DNA of 64,000 nt. It comes from Morinoia aosen. Lineage: Eukaryota; Arthropoda; Malacostraca; Amphipoda; Talitridae. Within the stretch, counting starts at the first letter, position 1, and each line of letters starts with the position of its first letter. This document shows positions 48,351-60,195 of this stretch, piece after piece. Made by a program: the position numbers and the translations under genes. The stretch spans positions 30,805,422-30,869,421 of the forward strand of contig CM059570.1 in NCBI GenBank assembly GCA_030386875.1, written 5' to 3'. The notes beneath the pieces are model-generated. The model was given only the letters and a program-made list of their open reading frames with translations. It had not been told where the DNA came from and did not search any database.

Positions 48351-49499
48351 GGGTCAAAAATTCGTGATTTTCGGTCCCCCTTCCCCCCCTTGGGGTGGAT
48401 CTAATGCCTGTAGCCCCATGAAATTTTAGGGTGCAATAGCCCACCACCTAAGGATCCTTTTTCAACAAAGGAACAAAAATGGCCCATTGGGCCCGAAAGC
48501 CCCTGAGTTGACCCCCTTAGGTTAATTAAGCGTCACGAAACACTCGCGTCTGGTGACCGAGTCTACGGAGGCGCTGATACATCACGCGATCTCCTCTGGT
48601 TTGGATTTAGGACACCCTTCATCTTTGTTCTCAATTTTGCCGCGGTGACACAAGAGGATTTAACTCAAACAGTTTTCAGCGCCCCGAATTACGACGTGTC
48701 ACGAAATTCCGGGTCTGGGATTCGAAATGAGAGTTCTTTCTACCGTCGCTGTCCGAGTACTCTGTTGGATCATGCGAATGTTCCTATATTTAGGAAATTC
48801 ACAAATGGATTATCGAAAGTACTGTGGAAACTGTGAGTTATTCATACATTTTAAAATTGGAATTACGAGTGAAAATTTGCGTTGTTTATACTTTTTAATG
48901 ATTAATCGAATGTGAAATGAAAAAGCGAAAACTTCACACATTTTCAAATTTTAATAGTAAATGAGAGGAAAAAATCTAAAATATGAGTTGTTCACGCTTT
49001 TTGAAATTAAGAATGGGGAATCAAACTTAAAATAGAAATGAAAATTGTTCGAACTTGTGAAAAATAAGAAACGAGAATTGATGGTAAAATAAGGAATGCG
49101 AGTTGCTCACTCATATCTGAATTGAAAATAGAAAACTGAAAGTAGGAATGGCGAATCAACGCTACGGGGGCAGTATTTCGTACATCCAAACCACGCTTTT
49201 CCTGCTGAAACACTGGGCGGGTTTGCCTTGATATTGCCTAGGAATGATCTCATTCCAAGACAGAGTGTCAGTGAATTTAAATTTTTATTTAGAACTTCGC
49301 AAAGACACTGCAATGTTTTGTGTGCATTCCACTCAACGCTGCATTCCACTCAAAATTGTCTTTTCTGTCGTAAACTTTGCAAAAGCTAAAATTGAGATTA
49401 AGTCAATCCTCAATTTTTAAATTTTTAAAAAAATTTTATATGCACTCATATTTTAATTTTAATAAAGAATAAAATCACAAGAGTTTCTGGTAATGACAT
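48351..49499. other. unassigned sequence
   Basis: Slightly GC-richer at 48510-48780, with short open frames (63 and 62 codons) but no domain. The remainder is AT-rich. Confidence 0.35.
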
Positions 49500-49800
49500 T
49501 GTTGACTGAAAACATTTTTTTCTAAATATCACTGTTAACTGAAAATATTGTCAACTGAGATTGTTGACGGAATGTATTTTGACTGAAGACAATGATATTT
49601 AAAGATATTGCTAACTGAAGAGGTTGTTGACTGAAGACATCGTTGACTGAAAACACGTTGACTGAAGACATTTTCAACTGAAAACAACCCTAACTGAAGA
49701 TGTTGCAGACTAAAACGATGCAAGCACACACATTTTTGAATGAAAATTCGTCTAAAAACATGCTTTTGAGCAAATAAATTATAGACTGAAAACATGAAAA
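49500..49800. repeat. irregular 17-22-bp repeat (GTTGACTGAA motif)
   Basis: TTGACTGAAGACATCGTTGA-type units recur about 12 times with variable length. Confidence 0.75.
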
Positions 49801-50049
49801 TAACTCATGAACAAAGAAAGAAAACTCCGCGGTTAAATGTTGTTTGAATTGATTAGCAAACATTTAATTAGAAACTGGAAAATAACTGAAAGAGGCAGTT
49901 AGAAATTACATGTTGAAACATATATGTAATACTGAAATCCCGCAGAAGTGCTTTTAGCTCAAGAGCTCCGGGAAACGTTAAGTCAAATAATGTCCAGAAG
50001 GAGAAAATAAAAGCAATATCGGCATGAAAAATAAAGGAGCTTGTAGGGT
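49801..50049. other. unassigned AT-rich sequence
   Basis: Nothing supported. Confidence 0.35.
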
Positions 50050-50470
50050 AAAAAAATTGGCCGAAGGAACATCCATTTGAAAGAATTCGAAATTTAAGAA
50101 AATTGGCTGATGGGATTTACGTTTCACAGAATTTAAACCTTCCTGAAATTGGCCAATGAAATTTCCCTTTGAAGAATTCGAAACTTACTGAAATTGGCAT
50201 ATGTAATTTAACTTTGAAAAAAAATTGAAGCTTGCTGAAACTGGTCGATGAAATTTCTTTCAGAAAAAATTCTAAACTTGACGATATTGGCCAATGTAAT
50301 TTTCCTTCAACAAAAACCAGAAACTAGATGAAACTGGCCAATAAAATTTCCCTCGGGAAAAATTTAAAACACAATGAAATTTTCCAACATAACCCCCCAT
50401 AGAAAGAATTCTAAACGTATAGATATTGCCCGTTGCAATACCCCTTTTAACGAAAAGAACCCGAAACTTA
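50050..50470. repeat. degenerate 55-60-bp repeat, about 7 copies
   Basis: ACTGAAATTGGCCAATGAAA, TTTCCCTTTGAAGAATTCGA and AAACTT recur with moderate divergence. Confidence 0.7.
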
Positions 50471-50729
50471 ACTTTGTGGAGAAGTCAATCAGAGACCCTT
50501 ATTTTGGGTCGGATAACCGCAGTGGGGCCGCACTCGGCAGGTACACTGGAGGTCATCGGTGCTAGCGTGACTGCAGGCAGCCTCGCCTCACGTAATCATG
50601 CAAACCAAGCATGTAATTATAAACGGGGCAAATTAATCGACTCGTGACGATTGTTCCTTCAGTTATGGGCTGCTCAGACCACGTGCTCGTAGAGAACAGG
50701 CCCTGAGCGGTGCAGGAATGTATTATTTT
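50471..50729. other. GC-richer unassigned patch
   Basis: 50500-50700 is GC-richer than its neighbours, with short open frames in two phases. No recognisable product. Confidence 0.3.
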
Positions 50730-51030
50730 TCCATGAAATAGTTTTTGCTGAAACATTTTTTGGTACAAAATATTTTTTGAGCAAAAGTTGGTTTTGCGCA
50801 AAAACATTCTTTGCACAAAAAATTTTTGTCAAAAATAGTTTATGCACGAAAATTTTTTCAGCGAAAATAATTTTTACACAAATGCTGTTTTTGCAAAAAT
50901 AGTTCTAGCACAAAAAGTTTTTTGCAAAGAAATGGTTTTTGCACGAAAATAGTTTTTAGGCCAAAAATTTGCTTTCGCCAATATTGTTGCATAAAGTAGT
51001 TTTGTACATACTTATATTTGCGAGAATAGT
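50730..51030. repeat. degenerate 26-28-bp repeat
   Basis: GTTTTTGCACAAAAATAGTT-type units recur about 10 times. Confidence 0.75.
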
Positions 51031-51683
51031 TTTTGATGTAAACGGGCAGTAAATATTAAGCAAATATTAACTGAGGCAATTTTCATGCATAAAATATGTT
51101 TCTTAGCACTAGTCGTAAAATTTCACATACATAAAGTGATTCAACCCTTCAAGGTCATTTAGATGAATATGAATCTTGAGAATTATAGCGAAGGCATATG
51201 ATTAAAATTATTGAATACATATTCATTTATACTCGTAACGACTTTTCATTCGGTAGAACAAATCAGCCCATTCAAGTTTCGTATGGATGAATATAGAGTA
51301 ACAATAACTCGTACTACTTATCAATCATATTACATTTGTTTGTATTGAGTTTTGTTTTCAATTCACTCTCCTTTATCGTATATTTAGGCTCTTCTCTATT
51401 ACAGCACTGAAAACAGAATTGTATAAAATCAATAAACATTCGCTTTTAAAATCTTCATATATACATGCGTTCCCCTTTTGGTCACGAAATAATCTATCAT
51501 TGTTGGGGCAGTCGCTAGTAGAAAATAGAAATAGCAGGAACTCAGTCTATGGCAAAATCCAGATATGAAGGTGGCATAACTCCATTGTATCTCTCTCATT
51601 GGAATGGGAGGAGAAATGGAGCGTAAGTTAGGAACTGACGCGACTCAGTTGGTCGTGTGTCGTGGTGTCAAGTTTTCAAGTCA
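51031..51683. other. unassigned AT-rich sequence
   Basis: Nothing supported. Confidence 0.35.
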
Positions 51684-52305
51684 CGAGTTATATCTTGATC
51701 CTTCCGGTAAATTTAAGCCCGGGATGGGCATTCAAGAGTAAAAGACTAGATCTTGATCTATCCGTTAAATGTAAGCCCGGGATAGACATTCAAGAGTAAA
51801 AGACTAGATCTTGATCTATCCGTTAAATGTAAACCCGGGAGGGACATTCAAGAGTAAAAGAATACATTTTGATCTATCCGTTAAATTTAAACCCGAGATA
51901 GACATTCAAGAGTAAACGACTAGATCTTGATCTTTCCGTTAAATGTAAGCCCGAGATAGACATTCAAGAGTAAACGACTAGATCTTGATCTTTCCGTTAA
52001 ATGTAAGCCCGAGATAGACATTCAAGAGTAAACGACTAGATCTTGATCTTTCCGTTCTATGTAAACCCCGGAGGGACATTCAAGAGTAAGCGACTAGATC
52101 TTGATATTTCCGTTAAATTTAAACCCGAGATAGACATTCAAGAGTAAACGACTAGATCTTGATCTTTCCGTTCTATGTAAACCCCGGAGGGACATTCAAG
52201 AGTAAACGACTAGATCTTGATATTTCCGTTAAATTTAAACCCGAGATAGACATTCAAGAGTAAACGACTAGATCTTGATCTTTCCGTTAAATGTAAATAC
52301 GGAAT
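51684..52305. repeat. 58-bp minisatellite, about 10.5 copies
   Basis: Monomer contains GACTAGATCTTGATCTTTCC, GTTAAATGTAAGCCCGAGAT and AGACATTCAAGAGTAAAC; period 58. Variants CCCGAGATAG and CCCGGGAGGG alternate at the right end with TTCTATGTAA versus TTAAATTTAA units, suggesting a 116-bp dimer. Confidence 0.93.
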
Positions 52306-52984
52306 GGAAATCAAGATTCACAGACAACCGCATCACTTGCATTCCTACTAGGATAATGTGAGAGCCCTAGCATGGAGTTAGATAAGCCTTCTTTTTAAAT
52401 GCATAGGATATTTCTTATAACGGACCATCTTTTTTCGCTTTCCCTGTCCTGCTTTTCAACATCTATGGTACTCTTCTTATCGTTTCGCAAACTTATTTTT
52501 GACTTCCTTTTTCTATACAAAAGAACACCTTCTTCCATCCTTTTTCGGAAACACCTTTGTTGCGCTTAGGGAATCTTAAACAAACTTATCTCATAACTTG
52601 CGGGTAACCGAAGCCGAGGGTAAGGAGCTCTCTCTATATCGGCGTGCATGCAAAAGTTATTTTAGCCCGACCGCCAAGATTCAAAGTAGCAATATCGGAA
52701 TAAATTCACGGCAACATGATCCCGATAGCCCTGCGGCATGCAGACCCTTATTACCGCTCTCATTAGGTTTAAATCAAGAGCCTAAGGCATTATCACAAAA
52801 AGGGGAGGGGGCTCTAGGCATGTTAGGCCGGCACGTTATTCTCGACATGCCCGTAACGAGGACGTAACGTAGCCGTAACGACGTCGTTAGTAATAACGGC
52901 CACTCGACAACGGCCGGCACGGCTCTGCCCGTATCATGCATGGCCAACCCAGGAGCGGCCAGGGACAAAGATGACGCGTTGAGA
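52306..52984. other. unassigned, GC-richer at 52590-52980
   Basis: An 89-codon plus-strand frame (52598-52867) and a 72-codon minus-strand frame overlap here. Neither shows a domain. Repeated CGTAACG words at 52853-52882 look like a small degenerate repeat. Confidence 0.3.
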
Positions 52985-53190
52985 CACCGCACTGAGATGT
53001 ACTGCGTCTTGATGTACTACGTCTTGGTGTCCTGCGTCTTGGTGTACTGCGTCTTGATGTCCTGCGTCTTGATGTACTACGTCTTGGTGTACTGCGTCTT
53101 GTGTGCTGCGTCTTGATGTACTGCGTCTTGATGTACTGCGTCTTGATGTAATGCGTCTTGATGTACTACGTCTTGGTGAACTGCGTTTTG
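52985..53190. repeat. 15-bp minisatellite, about 14 copies
   Basis: Monomer TGTACTGCGTCTTGA; period 15, giving five-residue repeats (RLDVL on plus, HQDAV on minus). Confidence 0.93.
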
Positions 53191-53459
53191 GCGTTTCCTA
53201 CCACACGCTGCGTGGAAGCGTCTTGGCGTGTCATAATACACGCCATACGAGAATTTCGTGGTGTACAACGTATTGGTGTACCTAACTACACGCTGCGTGT
53301 ATACAAAGGCACACTAGTCACTGACCAGGTGTGGATGATAAGGTGATCATGGTGCTGTGCAGGCTGATGCTTCTTCAGGGATGTCAATGGTATGAGTGAG
53401 AGGTATGTACCAAATGACGGAAGTGAGGATGGATAAGAAGTGAGGGGTCTTGGACAACT

Positions 53460-53680
53460 GACGAGGGGTGAGTAGCAAAACGTGAGTGGTGAGGGGCGAA
53501 GCGTGAGTGGTAAGGGGCAAACCGTGAGTGATGAGGAGCAAAGTATGAGTTGTGGGTGACAAAATATGAGTGGTGAGGGGTAGAGCGTGAGTGGTAAGGG
53601 AAAGAGAATGAGTGGTGAGGGGCAAAGTGTGAGTGGTCAGGGGCAAACCGAGGATGGTGAGGAGCAAAACGTGTGAGGAA
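53460..53680. repeat. 21-bp minisatellite, left array (about 10 copies)
   Basis: Monomer near GCGTGAGTGGTGAGGGGCAA; period 21. It encodes a seven-residue LPLTTHA repeat on the minus strand. The same monomer family resumes at 54180-54325. Confidence 0.9.
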
Positions 53681-53831
53681 GTGGTGTCTTTTTAATTATT
53701 AATTTCCCTTTGTTCTTCAACTGTCTAAGAAGTGAAAGTATCGATAAACTTTTTGTTTAAACTTGGAATAAATAACACAGAGGTGCAGTGAACTGATTTA
53801 GGTCATCCCATGAAGTACATACCCTCAGCGT

Positions 53832-53935
53832 AAGTCATTTGAATGAAAGTCATTTCATTGAAAGTCATTTCAACGGAAGTCATTTCAACAGAAGTCATTT
53901 TAACGAAAGTCATCTCTTCAAAAGTCACCTCAACA
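53832..53935. repeat. 15-bp minisatellite, about 7 copies
   Basis: Monomer GAAAGTCATTTCAAC; period 15. It lies between the two 21-bp arrays. Confidence 0.88.
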
Positions 53936-54179
53936 ACATCTGTGCAGTACGACGCCTGGCAAAAAATGCGGACTATAAATATTGACAAAGACGTTACCAT
54001 ACAAATTTACCACGCTCGGCGACAAATATTACCCACAAATATCGGTCGACCTCTCACGAGGACACACCGTAACCAAAAGTACTGAAAAAAGCGTGATTTC
54101 TGCGACTTAATTCCGCTCCAACGTTCGTCGTGTTCGTCGTAAACTTGAACTAAAAATGTTAATGTGATGAAAATTCACC

Positions 54180-54325
54180 AGCGTAAGTGATGAGGGGCAG
54201 AGTGTGAGAGGTGAGGGACAGAGTGTGAGTGGTGAGGGACAAGGCGTGAGTGGTGAGGGGTAAGGCGTGACTGGTGAGGGACAAAGTGTGAGTGGTGAGG
54301 GACAGAGTGTGAGTGGTGAGGAATA
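54180..54325. repeat. 21-bp minisatellite, right array (about 7 copies)
   Basis: Monomer GTGTGAGTGGTGAGGGACAG; period 21, same family as 53460-53680 but with GGGACA in place of GGGGCA. Confidence 0.9.
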
Positions 54326-54767
54326 TACGATAAGGTTACTTTACCAAAATAATTTCAGTGAGCCATGAGTTCTGATCACACTATGCGCTTCATTTATAGT
54401 TGCGTGCTTGTGTGCTGAAGCTGAAATTGCATTAGATATTTCCGAAATATTTCGGTAAGTGTCTACCTTCCATAATATGCTCTAGCTTTCTGTGCTCGAT
54501 CTTCCGGAAAATGCTGTATTACACACGCGGGCACAATAAATGTATTCTAGTGTGTGAAAGATTATGCGACAAGTTATCATAAGATTTCCAATTTTAGGTG
54601 AGGTCGGCTGCCAAAAGTGGTGCAAACGCAATCCTGTCTACGTAAATCAGTCATTCCAGCAGCATGTGTTTTTATCAGTGTTTCAGTAGTGTGGACAAAG
54701 AAGAGCAGCGCATGGATAGTCCTAAGTATCTCAGTATTTTTAGCAAATCAAGTATCTCACTTACACT
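54326..54767. other. unassigned sequence
   Basis: Nothing supported. Confidence 0.35.
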
Positions 54768-55271
54768 CTTACACTGAGAGAAACTTTGACACACCTGTGT
54801 GTGTCAAACGATTATTCGGAAGTATTTTGAAACACATCAGAGTATTTCCTTTGACCACATATGAAAGTGGTTGAGCGAGTTTAATTAATTACTTATCCAC
54901 GTTTCAAAGGGCTCAAAATTTTTGTAGAAATCCGAACTTCGTTCAGATTTTGTGAATGGAGTTTAATTTTCCCCAAAAAACCTTAATACCTCGCAAAATT
55001 TCATTCTAATTCTTAGACATTTTCTGCAAATTAGTGTAATCAGTGACCTGTCTGAGAAAGTGGAACTTTGTGTGAAGTACAATTAACTTACGCTAAGTGT
55101 GTTATGGTTGACACACTTAAGTGTGTCGTATAAGCCCATGACACACAAAAATGGGTGGAAACGCATAGGCTGCCAATGTTTATTGATGACACACTTTTGT
55201 ATGCCGGTCTTGCGACATCTTATTGACACAAAACTGAAAAGGTTTTGTGACAAAAATGTTTTCAGTGTATT
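54768..55271. mobile_element. about 500-bp element with TA-CACTGA termini
   Basis: The left end reads CACTGAGAGAAACTTTGACA and the right end, on the minus strand, reads CACTGAAAACATTTTTGTCA. Both are preceded by TA, matching a TA target duplication (Tc1/mariner-like non-autonomous element). Inside, GACACAC words form palindromes, including the perfect GACACACTTAAGTGTGTC at 55110-55127 and a near-palindrome at 54788-54805. No transposase. Confidence 0.6.
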
Positions 55272-56384
55272 ACAGTGGTGTAAGCGAAGATAAATCCTGT
55301 CGAGATACAATATTTTCACCGTTCACTGTAGACGAACTTCACGAGAGAAGTATGATAAAAAGTTAAAGTAATGGAGCCCGCATAGAACATACTGCCTTTC
55401 ATACTGAAACAACGTTCAAAAATTTCATGAAAACTCGATTGACTGTAAAATATTTGAAATAAAGTTTTTGTGATTGCTCAGAGCGATGCAATAACGGTAC
55501 GACCGCAAGTTACTTTTTCAGCGTTAATATAATTAGGTACAGAAGTTTTCAATTCAAATTCAGTATTAGAGACATAAATTCATTTTCAATTTCAGTATAA
55601 TTAGGGACATAACGTTTCAATTACAATATAATTAAGAACATAACTTTTCAATTTCAGTGTATAAATTTAAAATTTGAGTAACTGAATCCAATTTGAATAT
55701 AGGGTCCAACATCGTGAGAAAAACGTTATTTTTTACGTTGCGCACACACACCTATCGTCCATCGGTGTCGGTGCTGCAAGTTGAAGAGAAGCTCCTATGG
55801 ATTGGAGTCCAAATTTGATGAATGTAAAAATTATTTCAAAAGATAAAATAAATGTAATAATACTAATAAAATGAAATATAAATGAAACCTACGACTTCAG
55901 CCTGAGAATTGCGTAGCTGAAAATGAAAGCCCTTCTTAAAGTAAAAAACCTTTAAGACACGTTTCCTCAAGTAGCAAGACTCGATTATACGTAAAGGTAA
56001 AATTTCACGATTAAATTGAGCATGACACAAATTACTGAGATAATGTCAGTATAGATTTCTATTACTATAATCACAGCGTTTCAAAGGCCGTGTCTGATTA
56101 TCTTTTGTTATCACGAAACTATTAAGTTTTCCTAAGAAGGAGAAACTCCAATTCTTCAAACGCTCCAGCGATGAGCGCCACTTATTAAGTCCATAATGCA
56201 GGCGAGTGCTATCGATGAATTTGGTGTGATAGAACAGTGTCTGTTGAGAGTTGTAACGCAACGGTAAAAGAAAGTACGGGGTACAGAGTGCAGTGGACAG
56301 ACATGTGTGCTATTTTCTATTATTAAAAGAAAGAATTAGGCGCAATACAACGACTTGCGTGTTATTTCTGTTATTTTAACGAAA
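55272..56384. other. unassigned AT-rich sequence
   Basis: A few TTCAATTTCAGTATAATTAG-like segments recur at 55555-55660. No gene. Confidence 0.4.
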
Positions 56385-58250
56385 GTGCAGGGTGCAATAT
56401 AAAACTTATGTGTTGTTTTCTATCATTAAATGAAAGTGCAGGGTGCAATATAAAACTTATTTGTTGTTTTCTAGCATTAAATGAAAGTGCAGGGTGCAAT
56501 ATAAAACTTATTTGTTGTTTTCTATCATTAAATGAAAGTGCAGGGTGCAATATAAAACTTATTTGTTGTTTTCTAGCATTAAATGAAAGTGTGGGGTGCA
56601 ATATAAAACTTATGTGTTGTTTTCTAGCATTAAATGAAAGTGTGGGGTGCAATATAAAACTTATGTGTTGTTTTCTATCATTAAATGAAAGTGTGGGGTG
56701 CAATATAAAACTTATGTGTTGTTTTCTATCATTAAATGAAAGTGCAGGGTGCAATATAAAACTTATTTGTTGTTTTCTAGCATTAAATGAAAGTGTGGGG
56801 TGCAATATAAAACTTATGTGTTGTTTTCTAGCATTAAATGAAAGTGTGGGGTGCAATTTAAAACTTATGTGTTGTTTTCTAGCATTAAATGAAAGTGTGG
56901 GGTGCAATATAAAACTTATGTGTTGTTTTCAAGCATTAAATGAAAGTGCAGGGTGCAATATAAAACTTATGTGTTGTTTTCTAGCATTAAATGAAAGTGC
57001 AGGGTGCAATATAAAACTTATGTGTTGTTTTCTAGCATTAAATGAAAGTGTGGGGTGCAATATAAAACTTATGTGTTGTTTTCTAGCATTAAAAGAAAGT
57101 GTGGGGTGCAATAAAAAGACTAATGTGTTGTTTTCTAGCCTTAAAGGAAAGTGTTGGGTGCAATATACCGACTAATGTGTTGTTTTCTAGCATTAAAAGA
57201 AAGTGTTGGGTGCAATATAAACACTAATGTAATATTTTCGAGCATTAAAAGAAAGTGTTGGGTGCATTATAAAGAATAATGTGTGGTTTTCCAGCATTAA
57301 AAGAAAGTGTGGGGTGCAATATAAAGACTAATGTGTTGTTTTCCAGCATTAAAAGAAAGTGTGGGGTGCAATATAAAGACTAATGTGTTGTTTTCCAGCA
57401 TTAAAAGAAAGTGTGGGGTGCAATATAAAGACTAATGTGTTGTTTTCCCGCATTAAAAGAAAGTGTGGGGTGCAATATAAAGACTAATGTGTTGTTTTCC
57501 AGCATTAAAAGAAAGTGTGGGGTGCAATATAAAGACTAATGTGTTGTTTTCCAGCATTAAAAGAAAGTGTGGGGTGCAATATAAAGACTAATGTGTTGTT
57601 TTCCCGCATTAAAAGAAAGTGTGGGGTGCAATATAAAGACTAATGTGTTTTTTTCCAGCATTAAAAGAAAGTGTAGGGTGCAATATAAAGACTAATGTGT
57701 TGTTTTCCAGCATTAAAAGAAAGTGTGGGGTGCAATATAAAGACTAATGTGTTGTTTTCCAGCATTAAAAGAAAGTGTGGGGTGCAATATAAAGACTAAT
57801 GTGTTGTTTTCCAGCATTAAAAGAAAGTGTGGGGTGCAATATAAAGACTAATGTGTTGTTTTCCAGCATTAAAAGAAAGTGTGGGGTGCAATATAAAGAC
57901 TAATGTGTTGTTTTCCAGCATTAAAAGAAAGTGTGGGGTGCAATATAAAGACTAATATGTTGTTTTCCAGCATTAAAAGAAAGTGTGGGGTGCAATATAA
58001 AGACTAATGTGTTGTTTTCCCGCATTAAAAGAAAGTGTGGGGTGCAATATAAAGACTAATATGTTGTTTTCCAGCATTAAAAGAAAGTGTGGGGTGCAAT
58101 ATAAAGACTAATGTGTTGTTTTCCCGCATTAAAAGAAAGTGTGGGGTGCAATATAAAGACTAATATGTTGTTTTCCCGCATTAAAAGAAAGTGTGGGGTG
58201 CAATATAAAGACTAATGTGTGGTTTTCCAGCATTAAAAGAAAGTGTGGGG
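56385..58250. repeat. minisatellite that switches from a 51-bp to a 52-bp monomer
   Basis: Left half (56385 to about 57110): GAAAGTGCAGGGTGCAATAT, AAAACTTATGTGTTGTTTTC, TAGCATTAAAT; period 51. Right half (about 57180-58250): GAAAGTGTGGGGTGCAATAT, AAAGACTAATGTGTTGTTTT, CCAGCATTAAAA; period 52. About 36 units in all, with transitional units at 57110-57290. The 51-bp part stays open on both strands (17-residue repeat) and the 52-bp part does not. Diverged units continue to about 58410. Confidence 0.95.
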
Positions 58251-58410
58251 TGCAAGACAAAAACGCATGAGTTATTTTCTATTATTAAAACATTGTGCGG
58301 GGTGCTAGACAGAAACTTATGTGTTAATTTCTGGCATTAAATGGAAGTGCCGAGTGCAAGACAAAAAGTTCTTGGTTTTTATTTATAGCACTGAAAGAAA
58401 CTGCGGAGCT

Positions 58411-58824
58411 GCAAGACAGAAACTTGTGTGCTATTTCTTATTTATGAAATTCTGTCACACGGAGCCACTATTATTTGAATTGCTGCGTGAAGCTTCCATT
58501 ATTTTTTAAATATTCTGTTTTAAGATGGTTTTCAGCCTGGGAAAAGAAAGTCCTATGAGCTTCTTCGGTTTAACTAATGTTAGAAGAAGCCGTAGTAAAT
58601 AATCTATTTTCTAATTAAAAACACATATGAGAGCTGACGAGAGGCGCAGAGGCTTGCGTTGCAGCAGACAGTCAAATATTCGGGCAAATTAATTCAGATT
58701 CCTCGGTAAATTCTTTTAGATCTTGAATAGCTGTGATAGGGTGAAAAAAAGTTTAAAAATTATAAGCTGAACATTTCTTAAAATAAATCAGCTGCTTCAG
58801 GAAAGTAACAAAGGCAGTGGGATT
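58411..58824. other. unassigned sequence
   Basis: Nothing supported. Confidence 0.35.
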
Positions 58825-58933
58825 CCCAGTATAACTTTTTTGCCGCCTGCATGCATGTTTTTTACCGCCCTAATAATTGAATCATTTGGGCGGTGAAAAA
58901 CATGCATGCTCTGGCGAAAAAGTTAAGCTGGGG
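58825..58933. mobile_element. 109-bp inverted-repeat MITE, copy B
   Basis: Termini CCCAGTATAACTTTTTTGCC and GGCGAAAAAGTTAAGCTGGG with inner GCATGCATG on both arms and ACCGCCC/GGGCGGT around the loop. Same size as copy A, and folds over nearly its whole length. Confidence 0.85.
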
Positions 58934-59047
58934 TGCAATATAAATTCTTTATCTCCTACATTTAAGTTTTGACATTTCATATAAATATACGTTTTGAAAT
59001 AATTGCTTTCGACTCATTGTCATTATACGGGAAGCAGCTTTGTGTGG

Positions 59048-59269
59048 GCTTTATTTTCAAATGCCAGCTTTATATTACAATGTTGGCTCCATCTCAATCC
59101 CATGAAAACTTGCCTTTACACTAAAAAATTGAGCAGTGACATTCAAATAACAGTGTTGGCTTTATTTTCAAGTGCCAGCTTTATATTAGAATGTTGGCTC
59201 CATATTAAACACATGAAAACTTGCCTTTACACTAAAAAATTGAGCAGCGACATTCAACTAAGAGTTTTT
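59048..59269. repeat. 111-bp tandem duplication, 2 copies
   Basis: GCTTTATTTTCAAATGCCAG at 59048 and its near copy at 59159, each ending AAAAAATTGAGCAG..ACATTCAA. Since 111 is 3 x 37, a 114-codon plus-strand frame spans both. Confidence 0.88.
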
Positions 59270-59590
59270 AATTTTATGTCACAACGCTTGCGTACCAGAC
59301 ACATCGCGTGTGTCGTGGCGACACATGTGGTGAGTCATCATCATTAATGATGTCATAAACATCATTAGTGTTTACTATTTTCAAAATTATGTTCTATATT
59401 TTACATTAAATTTGAATTGAATATCCAACTTTAGTTTGACCCGTCACATTTACCGTGTTACTAAAGCAATACTAAAGCAATTAAACTTTACTAAGCAAAA
59501 AGCACACAGACTAATGCAGTAAAAAATGTACTGTGGTATTCATTTTTTCTTCATTTGTTATCGTTTCGCTTGTGGCTCTACAATTCTTAA
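59270..59590. other. unassigned AT-rich sequence
   Basis: Nothing supported. Confidence 0.35.
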
Positions 59591-59730
59591 TTCTGATTTT
59601 CAAATTCTGGCCTGTGATTTTGTTTTCTAACCTGAAATTTTGTAAATTTTGTTATCCTATGTTTCAGGATTCTGATTTCAATATTCTGGCCTGTGATTTT
59701 GTTGTCTAACCTGGAATTTTGTGGCCTTTG
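59591..59730. repeat. 79-bp tandem duplication, about 1.8 copies
   Basis: ATTCTGGCCTGTGATTTTGT followed by TCTAACCTG..ATTTTGT occurs twice. Confidence 0.8.
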
Positions 59731-59994
59731 CGTTTAATTTACTTCTCATTCTACGCACGAGTATTTTGGAACTTTTGTAGGGGATTTTGTTCTTTTTGCA
59801 GGTGAGCCATCAATTCCTCTAAGTATATTTCAAATTCTTTCTTGTTATTTAGCAACTCTGCCTTGTAATTTTGCAGCACCTGCATGCATCCCATTTTCTC
59901 TCGTCCATAATTTTACGATTCCCTTTTCTTTACCACAATTATTGCCGCAATTTTAAGACTATTTCTTGTAGTTTTCTTCTTTTTCAGGGCAGAT

Positions 59995-60095
59995 GACGGT
60001 AAATTAGCAGTGACGGCGCAGCATGGCGCAGTGCCGGCGCAGCATGGCGCAGTGACGGCGCAGCATGGCGCAGTGACGGCGCAGCAGGGGCGCTT
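59995..60095. repeat. 21-bp GC-rich minisatellite, about 4 copies
   Basis: Monomer GACGGCGCAGCATGGCGCAG; period 21. One unit reads GTGCCGGCGCAGC. Confidence 0.9.
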
Positions 60096-60195
60096 CTGGG
60101 GAGTGTCAGGGGTGGCCAACCTGCCTTGATAGCCGAAGGTTGTCAGTCATCTCTCACTAGCAATAGGCTAATTTTAATGAGTGAGGTTTCTACAC

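Noticed and set aside
52598-52867. 89-codon ORF in a GC-richer patch
   Set aside because: No recognisable motif, and an overlapping minus-strand frame is equally open. It could be an exon but cannot be supported.
53347-53667. 106-codon minus-strand ORF with LPLTTHA repeats
   Set aside because: Explained by the 21-bp array.
56408-57175. 255-codon cysteine-rich repeat protein
   Set aside because: It depends only on the 51-bp unit; the minus strand is also open, and the frame vanishes when the unit becomes 52 bp.
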